From: Chitinophagaceae bacterium
Lineage (GTDB): Bacteria; Bacteroidota; Bacteroidia; Chitinophagales; Chitinophagaceae
Direction of reading: 5' to 3'
Assembly: GCA_022843585.1 (NCBI GenBank)
Contig: JALHNJ010000007.1
Span: forward strand, 124,001-188,000
Length of the DNA stretch: 64,000 bases
The notes under the pieces: generated by a model
The model's database searches: none
What the model was told of the DNA's origin: nothing
Seen by the model: the letters and a program-made list of their open reading frames with translations, nothing else
Translations under genes and position numbers: made by a program
Shown: positions 17,269 through 25,364 of the stretch, in pieces
Numbering within the stretch: position 1 is the stretch's first letter
How the letters are laid out: every line of letters begins with the position of its first letter

Positions 17269-18300
17269 TTGAACGCATCACCTAAGGTTGCTATTGTAAT
17301 ACTTAACTGGAACGGGAAACATTACCTCGAAAAATTTCTTCCTTCCGTATTAGCTACTTCCTATACAAATTTGGAAGTTATTGTTGCTGACAATGGCTCT
17401 ACAGACGATTCCATAAATTTTCTTACCGCTACTTATCCAACTATTCGATTGATCCGGCTCCACAAAAACTACGGTTTTGCCAAAGGATATAATGAAGCAC
17501 TGAAACAGGTTAGCTCCGATTATTATATGTTGCTTAATTCTGATGTAGAAGTTGAACCAAACTGGCTGCAACCAATGGCAACATTGTTAGAAAGCGACTC
17601 AACTATCGCAGCTTGCCAACCCAAACTACTCACTTATCACAATAGAAAATTATTTGAATATGCCGGTGGAGCCGGGGGTTGGTTAGATAAATTTGGCTAT
17701 CCATTTGCCAAAGGAAGAATTTTTGATGTGTTTGAAGAAGACCAAGGACAGTATGATAATTCGGAACCCATCTTCTGGGCAAGTGGCGCTGCATTATTTA
17801 TCAGGGCATCTGTATATCATGCTATGAAAGGTTTTGACGAATATTTTTTCGCACACCAGGAAGAAATTGATCTATGCTGGCGCATCCAATTGGCTGGACA
17901 TACAATTTATTCCTGCCCTGCATCTGTTGTATACCATGTTGGCGGTGGCACTTTACCAAAGGGCAATTCATTAAAAACATTTCTCAATTTCCGGAATAAC
18001 CGGATCATGCTATCCAAAAATCTTCCCTTCTCTAAAAAAATAATTGTAGTACCGGTAAGATTTTTTTTAGATGCTGTGTCTGCATGGAAAGGATTGCTAA
18101 ATGGTGATGGCGGATATTTTATAGCTATTTTCAAAGCACACCTGGCATTTATTAAATGGTGGTTATTTCATAAAAAGCAAAGTGTTTTTTCTATGAGCAA
18201 AAAAGCACCCCTTTCCGGATTGTTGCAAAAAAATGTGGCCTGGCTTCATTTTGTCAAAAAGAAGAAGTATTTCTCAGAAATTGTCGATACAACAAAGTGA
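17269..18300 (+). CDS. Family 2 glycosyltransferase (rhamnosyltransferase-like)
   Basis: The 343-residue protein has a GT-A fold: VAIVILNWNGKHYLEKFLPS at the start, the nucleotide-sugar site VIVADNGSTDDS (residues about 35-46), the DxD-like LLNSDVEVEPNW, and the acceptor region HQEEIDLCWRIQLAGHTIY. It most likely moves a sugar onto a cell-envelope glycan or lipid; donor and acceptor are unknown. The start is a TTG, chosen because no ATG occurs before the first core strand and the -7 box sits 19 bases upstream. It stands alone, not in a polysaccharide cluster. The downstream small membrane gene has its own -7 box. Confidence 0.88.
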   Translation: MNASPKVAIVILNWNGKHYLEKFLPSVLATSYTNLEVIVADNGSTDDSINFLTATYPTIRLIRLHKNYGFAKGYNEALKQVSSDYYMLLNSDVEVEPNWLQPMATLLESDSTIAACQPKLLTYHNRKLFEYAGGAGGWLDKFGYPFAKGRIFDVFEEDQGQYDNSEPIFWASGAALFIRASVYHAMKGFDEYFFAHQEEIDLCWRIQLAGHTIYSCPASVVYHVGGGTLPKGNSLKTFLNFRNNRIMLSKNLPFSKKIIVVPVRFFLDAVSAWKGLLNGDGGYFIAIFKAHLAFIKWWLFHKKQSVFSMSKKAPLSGLLQKNVAWLHFVKKKKYFSEIVDTTK

Positions 18301-18319
18301 TTTTATATTGCCGAACCCT

Positions 18320-18327
18320 TATTTTTG
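18320..18327 (+). promoter_or_regulatory. -7 box before the small membrane protein gene
   Basis: TATTTTTG, a full TAnnTTTG match, 17 bases before the ATG at 18345. It excludes the longer reading frame starting at 18297. Confidence 0.55.
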
Positions 18328-18344
18328 CACCACAAAGTTGCAAC

Positions 18345-18563
18345 ATGAATAACCAACACGAATACCAACAGGAATTACAAAAAGTACAGGACAGGGATTT
18401 CACTCATAACTGGGTATCCTCATCGGCCTTCCTTTTTTACCTGCAAGTAGCATGTATCGTTGCTTTTGTACTGGGTGGCTGCTATATGTTATCTACCAAA
18501 AGGTATAGCAAAATAGAAGCCCCCGTTCAGGAGAGTTCACAATACACTCCCAAGTACAAATAA
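18345..18563 (+). CDS. Small single-pass membrane protein, unknown function
   Basis: The 72-residue product starts MNNQHEYQQELQKVQDR, has one membrane helix (FLFYLQVACIVAFVLGGCYML, about residues 28-48) and a short basic tail. The acidic/polar N-terminus suggests the N-side faces the cytoplasm, which is a weak inference. The frame is open further upstream to 18297, but a TATTTTTG box at 18320-18327 puts the transcript start beyond that. No family recognised. Confidence 0.65.
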   Translation: MNNQHEYQQELQKVQDRDFTHNWVSSSAFLFYLQVACIVAFVLGGCYMLSTKRYSKIEAPVQESSQYTPKYK

Positions 18564-18598
18564 TCAGCTTAAAATTTTTTTAAAAAGGGTGCAAGCCT

Positions 18599-18606
18599 TA
18601 TTTTTG
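18599..18606 (+). promoter_or_regulatory. -7 box of tRNA-Gly(GCC)
   Basis: TATTTTTG fits TAnnTTTG; a T-rich stretch lies at the -33 position. The primary transcript would carry about 60 bases before the tRNA. Confidence 0.5.
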
Positions 18607-18671
18607 CATCCCGCCGATAAAAAGGCGGATAAGTTCTTTTAAGAGCTGGATAAAGAGTCCGGCAAACAATT

Positions 18672-18744
<73 letters not shown>

Positions 18745-18748
18745 CAGG

Positions 18749-18782
18749 AAATCCTTCCTCCTACGGTGGAGGGATTTTTTTT
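18749..18782 (+). terminator. Terminator after tRNA-Gly
   Basis: AAATCC-TTCC-CC pairs with GG-GGAGGGATTT around a TACGG-type loop (one mismatch, one G-T), followed by a run of T to 18782. Confidence 0.75.
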
Positions 18783-18809
18783 GATAGTACGATTATTGGC
18801 CCTGCTAAT

Positions 18810-18853
18810 TACTACTATCAACCCAGTTGCGTCGCACTCTTGTACTGCAGTAA
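18810..18853 (-). repeat. Dispersed intergenic repeat, copy A
   Basis: Read on the minus strand this 44-base stretch matches, with few differences, a stretch at 49937-49981 on the plus strand. The best conserved core is GTACAAGAGTGCGACGCAA here and GTACAAGTGTGCGACGCAA there, both followed by GATAGTAGTA about 8 bases later. It fills most of the 158-base gap between two tRNA genes; the rest of the gap shows no gene. Confidence 0.7.
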
Positions 18854-18902
18854 TTCTACTGAACAAGATTTCGACAAGGCTGAAAAAATTTTTAAAAGTG
18901 TC

Positions 18903-18988
18903 GCCCCGGTGGTGGAATTGGTAGACACGCAGGACTTAAAATCCTGTGACCCGCAACGGTCGTAACGGTTCAACTCCGTTCCGGGGCA
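18903..18988 (+). tRNA. tRNA-Leu (anticodon UAA)
   Basis: An 86-base class II tRNA: acceptor GCCCCGG/CCGGGGC, D arm with GGTAGACAC, anticodon stem CAGGA/TCCTG with loop CTTAAAA, long variable arm CCCGCAACGGTCG and T arm ACGG TTCAACT CCGT; discriminator A. No consensus promoter is visible in the gap after the tRNA-Gly terminator. Confidence 0.97.
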
Positions 18989-18995
18989 CTTTTTT

Positions 18996-19027
18996 AAAGC
19001 GATTCAATAAAATGAATCGCTTTTTTT
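18996..19027 (+). terminator. Terminator after tRNA-Leu(UAA)
   Basis: A perfect 11-base stem (18996-19006 with 19013-19023) around ATAAAA, running into a T tract to 19027. Confidence 0.88.
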
Positions 19028-19060
19028 ATTTGTAGATTTGAAACAAAGGAATAAATACCA

Positions 19061-20281
19061 ATGTCAACTGAAATAAAATGCCCCAACTGCGGAACTTTTT
19101 TTGAACCCAACGAAGCAATTCGGGAAGAGGTTGAAAAGGAATTGAGAAACAAAGCTGCGGACTGGCAAAAGAAAAAAGCAGAAGAGTTTCAGCAACAATT
19201 ACAAAAAAAAGAACTGGAACACCAGCAGCAGCTACAATCTGAAAAGCAAAAATTACAATCCCAGATTGAAGAAAGTCTAAGAAAAACAATTGCTGCTGAC
19301 TTTGAGAATCAGCTCCGATTATTACAGGAAAACAATAAAGACAACGAAGAAAAACTAAAATTAGCCCGCCAAAAAGAAGCCGATTTTCTACGCAAAGAAC
19401 AAGAACTAAAAAACAAAGAAGCTGAAATAGAATTAAACGTTCAACGGCAATTACAACAAGCCAGGGAAAAACTAACTGAAGACATTCGAAAAATTGAAGA
19501 ACAAAAAGTAGCTGCAAAAGATACTGAATACCAGATGCGGCTAAAAGAATTAGAAAAACAACTCGACGACCAGAAAAAACTGGCGGAAGAAATGCGCCGC
19601 AAAGCAGAACAAGGCTCTATGCAATTGCAAGGCGAAGTACAGGAATTGGCATTGGAAGAAATGCTGAGTGCTGCATTTCCATTTGATGTAATAAGCGAAG
19701 TAGGAAAGGGTGTTCGTGGTGCTGATTGTATACAAACGGTTCGCAACAATTTTGGACAAGAGTGTGGCAAGATTATTTTTGAAAGTAAACGAACAAAAGA
19801 TTTTGGTAACGACTGGATCGAAAAATTAAAAGCAGATATGCGCAGCCAGGGTGCCGATGTAGCAGTAATTGTTACACAAGCTTTGCCTAAAGAACTCGAC
19901 AGATTCGGAGAAAAGGATGGCGTGTGGATCTGCACATTTGCAGAAGTAAAACCAATCGTTCAAATGCTGCGTGATGGAATAATAAAAATTTCAACCGCGT
20001 TAAAAAGCCAGGAGAATCGTGGAGATAAAATGCATTTGTTATATGATTACCTCACTAGCCGAGAGTTTGCAGAACAATGGCAAGCCATCCGGGAAGGTTT
20101 TATGAGTATGCGACTATCCATACAGAAGGAAAGAGATGCTATGGAAAAACTTTGGAAGCAACGGGAAAAACAATTAGATAAAGTATTGCTAAGTGCCGCC
20201 CATGTTCGTGGTTCAATAGAAGGAATTTCTGGCAGCGATGTTGATTTGAATTTGTTGGAAGATGGATCAGAAGAAGAATAA
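19061..20281 (+). CDS. DUF2130 protein with zinc-ribbon start and long coiled coil
   Basis: The 406 residues begin with a ribbon-like CPNCGTFFEPNEAI, continue as a highly charged Gln/Glu/Lys-rich coiled coil over about residues 25-185, and end in the DUF2130 domain (GKGVRGADCIQTVRNN, GKIIFESKRTKDFGNDWI, GADVAVIVTQALP). The D...E.K arrangement (ADCIQ...ESKRTK) recalls the PD-(D/E)XK nuclease fold, which has been suggested for this domain family; nuclease activity is not shown. The gene stands alone between tRNA-Leu(UAA) and a convergent lipoprotein gene. Confidence 0.88.
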   Translation: MSTEIKCPNCGTFFEPNEAIREEVEKELRNKAADWQKKKAEEFQQQLQKKELEHQQQLQSEKQKLQSQIEESLRKTIAADFENQLRLLQENNKDNEEKLKLARQKEADFLRKEQELKNKEAEIELNVQRQLQQAREKLTEDIRKIEEQKVAAKDTEYQMRLKELEKQLDDQKKLAEEMRRKAEQGSMQLQGEVQELALEEMLSAAFPFDVISEVGKGVRGADCIQTVRNNFGQECGKIIFESKRTKDFGNDWIEKLKADMRSQGADVAVIVTQALPKELDRFGEKDGVWICTFAEVKPIVQMLRDGIIKISTALKSQENRGDKMHLLYDYLTSREFAEQWQAIREGFMSMRLSIQKERDAMEKLWKQREKQLDKVLLSAAHVRGSIEGISGSDVDLNLLEDGSEEE

Positions 20282-20285
20282 ATTA

Positions 20286-20323
20286 ATATCCCGCAAAGAA
20301 AAAAAAACTTCTTTGCGGGATAT
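20286..20323. terminator. Convergent intergenic hairpin
   Basis: A perfect 15-base inverted repeat (20286-20300 and 20309-20323) with an A-rich loop separates two convergent genes. There is no T tract after the stem on the plus strand, so it is a candidate two-way terminator or processing hairpin rather than a textbook one. Confidence 0.55.
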
Positions 20324-20331
20324 AGCCTCAC

Positions 20332-20970
20332 CTAATCCTTTGCACTATAAGGAAACTTCTTAGACGCATTTCTCATTAGAGCATTCACCAGATTAGTAGC
20401 CGATGAGCCAACTGAGCCGGAAGCCTGGTAATCATATTTCCACAATAAATTACCGGATTTGCCATCATGGATATTAATTGTTGTCTGCACATTATTGGTA
20501 TTACCCCATGCTCCAAATATTACTCCAACAGCAATAGCCGCACCATCAGACATTGGCTTTTCCATACTAGATCTGTTTTGAAGTACTGCATCTACACCTA
20601 ACAGTTTAGCTAATTCAGTTCTGTCTTTTGCTGCCAGGTCGTTATAGGAAATGCCAGCTTGCTTCAATAACGCATTGGTTCTTGTTACATCCTGGAAAGT
20701 AACGGTGTATGCAAATTTATCAGACCGGCGTAAAAACCAACTATACATTTTATCCTGTATGGCAAACCCAGTCTTTTCATTGATGTCTTGCAATTGTTCG
20801 GCAGTTACCTTCTTTGCTTCGTTAGGACGCAAGGTCGTTGTTACATCAGCCGGAAGTATAGCAACTGTTTTATGCTTTGCTAATGCAGCATCAAATTCAT
20901 TTGACTTGTAGATCCTGGGGCCGCAGCCCGCCAATGTGGCAATAAGGAGTAGTGAAAAAATTATTTTCAT
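20332..20970 (-). CDS. Lipoprotein, GNA1162/DUF799-like
   Basis: A 212-residue protein with a lipoprotein signal (MKIIFSLLLIATLAGC, Cys at residue 16). The mature part has TVAILPADVTTT, LAKLLGVDAVLQNRSSMEK, a small hydrophobic glycine stretch (GAAIAVGVIFGAWG) and KSGNLLWKYDYQASG. The pattern of an N-terminal nucleotide-hydrolase-like strand plus a LLGVDAV step fits outer-membrane lipoproteins of the GNA1162/DUF799 type, whose role is unknown. It is a single gene convergent with the DUF2130 gene. The family call is tentative. Confidence 0.65.
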   Translation of the reverse strand: MKIIFSLLLIATLAGCGPRIYKSNEFDAALAKHKTVAILPADVTTTLRPNEAKKVTAEQLQDINEKTGFAIQDKMYSWFLRRSDKFAYTVTFQDVTRTNALLKQAGISYNDLAAKDRTELAKLLGVDAVLQNRSSMEKPMSDGAAIAVGVIFGAWGNTNNVQTTINIHDGKSGNLLWKYDYQASGSVGSSATNLVNALMRNASKKFPYSAKD

Positions 20971-21023
20971 GATTTAAATATTTCTACAAAGAAATTTGAA
21001 AAAACAATATGTAGAAATAAAAT

Positions 21024-21659
21024 TTAGTTAACAATCCATGCTAATACCAATCCATCAAACAATTTGTAATGAATTGTTAGTGCCGTTTCATTTTTTGAAA
21101 AAAAGCAATCTATAACATTAGTTTCTTCATTTTGCTTTTGTAATTGTATTTCTCGGCGAAAGTCCACTCCTCCGCCCCCATACCATTTAAATACCGCTTC
21201 TTTTGCCGACCATAAAATAGTGGGCTCATTAAAACTCATTAAGGCAGTATTAGTTTTCAAACCTTGCACCAGGTTAAATATTTCATGTTCGGTACTACTT
21301 AAAAATTTGTACATGATCTTTCCAATTTTTTCTACCGGTATTTCAATATCAATACCTACACGTTGGTTTTTGCTGACTATCGCTGCAGCATAATCACCGC
21401 AATGCGAAATGGAAAAATGGTATTGGGTATCTGGCAAAAACGGTTTACGGGTATCAGCAATTTCTATCAATTGATAGGGAAAATCAGGAAAAAGGAATTG
21501 CAAAAGGAAACGACCAGCCAAATGTTGCAGCCGTTTGTGCGGATGGGTCACTTCCCGGTGTAATGGCACATTGCCTTTAAAGAATTCTTCGGTCTCTTCT
21601 ATCTTCCAAATACCCAAACGGGTGTTTTCGTTGATTTGTTGTTGAAAAAAAATCGGCAT
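21024..21659 (-). CDS. 4'-phosphopantetheinyl transferase (Sfp-like)
   Basis: Moves the 4'-phosphopantetheine arm from CoA to a serine of carrier proteins. The 211-residue length and motifs fit the Sfp branch: HFSISHCGDYAAAIVS (residues about 80-95), GIDIEIPVEKI with the metal-binding Asp and Glu (about 101-111), and WSAKEAVFKWYGGGGVDF (about 150-167). No polyketide or non-ribosomal cluster is in the window, and no second type is seen, so it may serve the primary acyl carrier protein. Confidence 0.92.
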   Translation of the reverse strand: MPIFFQQQINENTRLGIWKIEETEEFFKGNVPLHREVTHPHKRLQHLAGRFLLQFLFPDFPYQLIEIADTRKPFLPDTQYHFSISHCGDYAAAIVSKNQRVGIDIEIPVEKIGKIMYKFLSSTEHEIFNLVQGLKTNTALMSFNEPTILWSAKEAVFKWYGGGGVDFRREIQLQKQNEETNVIDCFFSKNETALTIHYKLFDGLVLAWIVN

Positions 21660-21792
21660 TAGTTACTGTTTCCTGTTTACTTTGGCAGTCCGTAAATGGC
21701 AAGTAAAGATATGCTGTAGAAGTGTCCAATGCAACGAAAGTTGATCTTTCGATAAACCCAGGACAGCAATGCAGCCGATTAAAAAATAAATT

Positions 21793-22329
21793 ATGATTTT
21801 ATCAGACACAAGAATATTAGAAGAAATAGAGAAAGGTACCATTAAAGTATTTCCGTATAACCGGGAATGCCTGGGCAGTAATTCATATGATGTGCATTTG
21901 GGAAAAACACTTGCTACTTATAAAGAACATATGATAGATGCAAAGAAGCACAATCAGATCGATTATTTTGAAATACCGGATGAGGGTATAGTGTTGTATC
22001 CCCATATTTTTTACTTGGGTGTAACTGAAGAATACACGGAGACCCATGCCCATGTTCCTTTTTTGGAAGGCAAATCATCAACGGGAAGATTGGGAATTGA
22101 TATTCATGCTACGGCTGGTAAAGGTGATGTTGGTTTTTGTGGCAACTGGACGTTGGAAATCTCAGTAAAACAACCGGTAAAAGTTTATAAAGGAATGCCG
22201 ATTGGCCAATTAATCTATTTTCCGGTGGAAGGACCCATTGAAGTGTCGTATGATAAAAAGAAAAATTCCAAATACAGTAATCAGCCAGACAGACCGGTGG
22301 AGAGTATGATGTGGAAGAATAAATTTTAA
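21793..22329 (+). CDS. dcd: dCTP deaminase
   Basis: Deaminates dCTP to dUTP, feeding thymidylate synthesis. The 178-residue trimeric-dUTPase-fold protein shows NSYDVHLGKTLATY near the start, the nucleotide-binding LEGKSSTGRLGI (residues about 92-103), and the segment GFCGNWTLEISV that holds the catalytic Glu. The end has YDKKKNSKYSNQPDRP. The 133-base gap upstream shows no gene; it contains only a short hairpin near 21734-21750. Confidence 0.95.
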   Translation: MILSDTRILEEIEKGTIKVFPYNRECLGSNSYDVHLGKTLATYKEHMIDAKKHNQIDYFEIPDEGIVLYPHIFYLGVTEEYTETHAHVPFLEGKSSTGRLGIDIHATAGKGDVGFCGNWTLEISVKQPVKVYKGMPIGQLIYFPVEGPIEVSYDKKKNSKYSNQPDRPVESMMWKNKF

Positions 22330-22330
22330 A

Positions 22331-22350
22331 CCCCTACCCCTAAAGGGGGA
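22331..22350 (+). repeat. Short C-tract/G-tract palindromic repeat, copy 1
   Basis: CCCCTACCCCTAAAGGGGGA sits directly after the dcd stop and ends 3 bases before the ATG of the next gene. A near copy lies on the minus strand at 42225-42246. Such CCCC..TAAAGGGG palindromes recur in Bacteroidota intergenic DNA. Here the G-rich arm may act as ribosome-binding sequence. Confidence 0.6.
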
Positions 22351-22353
22351 GTT

Positions 22354-22719
22354 ATGAAAAAGTTCAATGTATTACTTTACTGTTTACTATTACTTACAAC
22401 AGGATGCGGTGATATGTCTAGCCCAACAAAAAACATTCCTGGTCCCTATTTTTTAGAACAATCTGATTCAGATAAATGGAGATTGTATTATGATATGGGA
22501 AATGGAGATGGACATGGCAGAGGTGAGGTAGATGAAATTGGATGGACGGATAAACATATTTTTATAAAATTAAATAGTGAATTCTATTTGATCGACAAAA
22601 CAAAGGATGAGCAATTTCTAAATGCGAACGAAATAGTAGAGGGACCTTTCGATGAAACAAAATTTAAATCACTTTTAGACTCGCTGAATATTAGAAATCT
22701 CAATCTTCGAAAACCCTAA
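22354..22719 (+). CDS. Small lipoprotein, unknown function
   Basis: The 121-residue product has a lipoprotein signal (MKKFNVLLYCLLLLTTGC, Cys at 18), then an acidic, aromatic mature part (WRLYYDMGNGDGHGRGEVDEIGWTDKHI split over residues about 45-70). No family recognised. The purine-rich arm of a palindromic repeat lies 3 bases before the ATG. Its last 4 bases overlap the end of the convergent TspO gene. Confidence 0.7.
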   Translation: MKKFNVLLYCLLLLTTGCGDMSSPTKNIPGPYFLEQSDSDKWRLYYDMGNGDGHGRGEVDEIGWTDKHIFIKLNSEFYLIDKTKDEQFLNANEIVEGPFDETKFKSLLDSLNIRNLNLRKP

Positions 22720-23189
22720 CTGTTCAACTTCCAGAGTGTGAAATTAAGAACCGTTGCAAAACTTACCCAACTGATATATGGAACGAGTAGCCATGCCGCC
22801 GTTTTGCTAACATTGGCAAAAGCAAAAATGGTAAGAAGAATAAAAACCCACATTCCAATTATTTCTACTAATGCCCAACCCATTTCTTGCTGGTAAAAGA
22901 ATATAAATGACCAGAAAAAGTTCAATATAAATTGAATAGCAAATAAAGTTATAGCTGTTTTCTTTAGAATACTACTGGCTTCTGCTTTCCACACCAGGTA
23001 CAATGCAATTCCCATCATCACATAAAGTGTTGTCCACACCGGGCCAAAAATCCAGCTAGGCGGATTCCAGGACGGTTTATTGATTGTTTGATACCAACCA
23101 TCAATAGCTGTTACATTGAATAGTCCGCCTACTCCTCCTAATATTACAGGAACGCTGACTGATATGACAAATTTCCAAACATTGCTCAT
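22716..23189 (-). CDS. TspO/MBR family protein
   Basis: Five-helix membrane protein that binds porphyrins in other bacteria and cholesterol in mitochondria. The 157 residues contain the family's tryptophan-rich loop WYQTINKPSWNPPSWIFGPVW (about 32-52, split here as WYQTINKPSWNPP and SWIFGPVW) and the second motif FILNFFWSFIFF (about 87-98). The length is normal. It lies 30 bases downstream of the DUF3810 gene on the same strand and its stop overlaps the convergent lipoprotein gene by 4 bases. Confidence 0.93.
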   Translation of the reverse strand: MSNVWKFVISVSVPVILGGVGGLFNVTAIDGWYQTINKPSWNPPSWIFGPVWTTLYVMMGIALYLVWKAEASSILKKTAITLFAIQFILNFFWSFIFFYQQEMGWALVEIIGMWVFILLTIFAFANVSKTAAWLLVPYISWVSFATVLNFTLWKLNS

Positions 23190-23219
23190 AGCTCTATAAC
23201 AGTTTAAAAATGATTAGGT

Positions 23220-24332
23220 TTACAAAGCCCCAATACCAAATTTTTTATAATAAGCAATAAGCCAGGCTACAACTTCATTATAGCTTCTCTTTCCTGCTGG
23301 TTGATTATTGGCTTTTAAAAAATGTCCATAACCCCACATTACAACTGGTTCAACAGGATTTTTATACCGGCGATAAAATTTTATAAACTCTTGTTGATCT
23401 TTTTTTACCTGCGGATGTGCTGTTACCTGAAATGACTTCGCTAATGTTGTATCTCTTCTATATACCTCTCCTACTGCATAATTATACATGTCGTAATACA
23501 CCGAATAACGAAAGATAGCGGAGTTATAGGACTTACTAGCCAGGTATCCCACAAAATTGGCCTCATTCTCTTTTCCATACCCCAACTGGTGGGCAATTTC
23601 ATGTGTAGTAACAAATGGTTCCAGAAATCTCGGAACTGTTGTATTAACCTGTCCTTCTCCTGAAAACGGATTATAATATCCCTGGAAGCCTAAATAATTT
23701 CCGAGATAACTAAATAAAGATGGTTTGATTGATGTTGGATGATACTTCAAAAATGAATATTGCTTGGCTGCTTCATCATAAGCTTCCGCTGCATTATTAA
23801 ACAAGGTCTTCTTTTTATCAAATGAATCCCGCTGTGCTTCGGTTACAAATGCAGCATAGTAATTTACCTTTTCCTGCATGGCCGTTGTTAATGTATCAAG
23901 GTCGGCTAGACTATATTGCTTTACTTTCAAATCTAATTGGTAAGCAATGCCTTGTCGGTTATAATTTAAGCCCCATAAAAGATTAAAGAAGACATAGAGA
24001 AAAAGTAAAATAAAAATGCCTTGCTGCATAGCCAATACAAAATACCGGCGGGTGAGTTTCTTTTTAATCAATAATCTGAAAAATTTGATTACCCGGTAGC
24101 AAACAACCATTATAATAAATGCATAAAACAAGTCTCCGATACTAAACGGGATCCAGCCAAATAAAAACCGCTGTACTTTAGCTATTAAAGGATATACCCC
24201 CGTGCTATAGTTCCTTTCTACCCAGCCCGGATACCAGGAAACCCATTTTATAAGGATGGTGAGTACGATAAGTAGTACCCAGCTCCAGCTTTTCATAAGT
24301 CGGGAAAAAAGACGGGTTAAAAACTGTTGCAC
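23220..24332 (-). CDS. DUF3810 membrane metallopeptidase-like protein
   Basis: The 370 residues have three membrane helices in the first 120 (SWSWVLLIVLTILIKWV, SIGDLFYAFIIMVVC, GIFILLFLYVFFNLLWG) and a large C-terminal domain that carries a gluzincin-like zinc motif HEIAHQLGYGKENEANFVGY (about residues 240-260, HExxH plus a downstream Glu). The domain should lie outside the cytoplasm or in the periplasm. The family is common in Bacteroidota and Firmicutes and its substrate is unknown. Probably co-transcribed with tspO 30 bases downstream. Divergent from the DUF177-rpmF-plsX operon. Confidence 0.85.
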   Translation of the reverse strand: MQQFLTRLFSRLMKSWSWVLLIVLTILIKWVSWYPGWVERNYSTGVYPLIAKVQRFLFGWIPFSIGDLFYAFIIMVVCYRVIKFFRLLIKKKLTRRYFVLAMQQGIFILLFLYVFFNLLWGLNYNRQGIAYQLDLKVKQYSLADLDTLTTAMQEKVNYYAAFVTEAQRDSFDKKKTLFNNAAEAYDEAAKQYSFLKYHPTSIKPSLFSYLGNYLGFQGYYNPFSGEGQVNTTVPRFLEPFVTTHEIAHQLGYGKENEANFVGYLASKSYNSAIFRYSVYYDMYNYAVGEVYRRDTTLAKSFQVTAHPQVKKDQQEFIKFYRRYKNPVEPVVMWGYGHFLKANNQPAGKRSYNEVVAWLIAYYKKFGIGAL

Positions 24333-24430
24333 TCTTTATTTTTTTAAATATCTTCAAAATCAGGCTTTTAAACCCGGGAATAACTACGAAAATAATATAA
24401 AATCAGCCTTAATTTTTCCGTTTATTCCCT

Positions 24431-24438
24431 TACCTTTG
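24431..24438 (+). promoter_or_regulatory. -7 box of the DUF177-rpmF operon
   Basis: TACCTTTG, identical to the rplU -7 box, 24 bases before the ATG at 24463. The -33 element is not clear. Confidence 0.6.
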
Positions 24439-24462
24439 CACACTCTTTTAAAAAGTTGACAC

Positions 24463-25014
24463 ATGAGCCGCCGGCGAGAGTTTGAAATAGCTTTTGTAGG
24501 ATTAAAACCCGGTGTTCATGAATACAACTATTCAATTGATGACAAGTTCTTTGAGGCATTCCAGCAGCCCGATTTCAGAAACTGCAAAGCCAAGGTAAAA
24601 CTATTGCTTGACAAGAAAAGTTCTTTCATGCAAATGAAGTTTGAAATTGGCGGCGCTTTAGAAGTTACCTGCGACCGTTGCAATAATAATTTACCATTTG
24701 ACCTGTGGGATGAATTCAACATCACTGTAAAAATGGTAGAAGAGCCAGATTTGATGAATGAACAGGAAGAAGATCCTGATATGTACTACATCGCACAAAG
24801 CGATAGCCATGTGGATGTAGCTAATTGGATCTACGAATTTATTGTCCTGAGCATCCCTTTACAAAAGGCCTGTGAGTTTGAAAAGATGAACGGACCACAT
24901 TGCAATAGCGAAGCAATGGATATGCTAAAAAAAATGGAGCCCAAAGAAATAGAGAAGAAACCAGCAGAAAACCCGATCTGGAAGGGTTTAGAAAAGTTTA
25001 AAGATTTAGAGTAA
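24463..25014 (+). CDS. DUF177 (YceD-like) protein
   Basis: The 183-residue protein belongs to the DUF177/YceD family, which almost always precedes rpmF; plant and bacterial members have been linked to 23S rRNA processing. Visible are the conserved cysteine pair in VTCDRCNNNLPFDL (residues about 67-80), the acidic middle MNEQEEDPDMYYI, and a second cysteine pair in ACEFEKMNGPHCNS (about 143-156), so it may bind a metal. It starts the cluster DUF177-rpmF-plsX. Confidence 0.9.
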   Translation: MSRRREFEIAFVGLKPGVHEYNYSIDDKFFEAFQQPDFRNCKAKVKLLLDKKSSFMQMKFEIGGALEVTCDRCNNNLPFDLWDEFNITVKMVEEPDLMNEQEEDPDMYYIAQSDSHVDVANWIYEFIVLSIPLQKACEFEKMNGPHCNSEAMDMLKKMEPKEIEKKPAENPIWKGLEKFKDLE

Positions 25015-25048
25015 ATAATAATTGAATTGACATTTTAATATTTGAATT

Positions 25049-25246
25049 ATGCCAAATCCCAAACGCAGACACAGTCAGCAAAGAACTGCAAAACGCAGAA
25101 CACACTATAAAGCGACTGCTGCAACATTATCAACCGACAGCACAACTGGTGAGTTACATGTACGTCACCGTGCACATGTAAGTGAAGGTAAACTTTACTA
25201 CAAAGGAAAAGTGGTAGCTGAAAAAGCACCTTTAAGAGCTCAGTAA
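25049..25246 (+). CDS. rpmF: 50S ribosomal protein L32
   Basis: A 65-residue L32: MPNPKRRHSQQRTAKRRTHYK at the start, then VRHRAHVSEGKLYYKGKVV. The zinc-binding cysteines seen in some L32 proteins are absent, so this is the zinc-free form, with RHRAH in the position of the C+ motif. It lies 34 bases after the DUF177 gene. Confidence 0.97.
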   Translation: MPNPKRRHSQQRTAKRRTHYKATAATLSTDSTTGELHVRHRAHVSEGKLYYKGKVVAEKAPLRAQ

Positions 25247-25270
25247 GCTGTTGTTTAAGTACACATTCTT

Positions 25271-25314
25271 AATTCCAAATCCATTTGGCTAAATTGCTGA
25301 TGGAATTTGGAATT
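25271..25314 (+). terminator. Hairpin between rpmF and plsX
   Basis: AATTCCAAATCCAT (25271-25284) pairs with ATGGAATTTGGAATT (25300-25314) with one bulged base; the following TGTTGTTTTG is only weakly T-rich. It could reduce rather than stop transcription into plsX. Confidence 0.45.
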
Positions 25315-25364
25315 TGTTGTTTTGTTAAGTGTCACAGAATACATAAATCCTGTAATCAAGTAGC

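Noticed and set aside
19026-19517. Leu/Phe-rich minus-strand frame of 163 residues
   Set aside because: It is the antisense shadow of the Gln/Glu-rich coiled coil of the DUF2130 gene.
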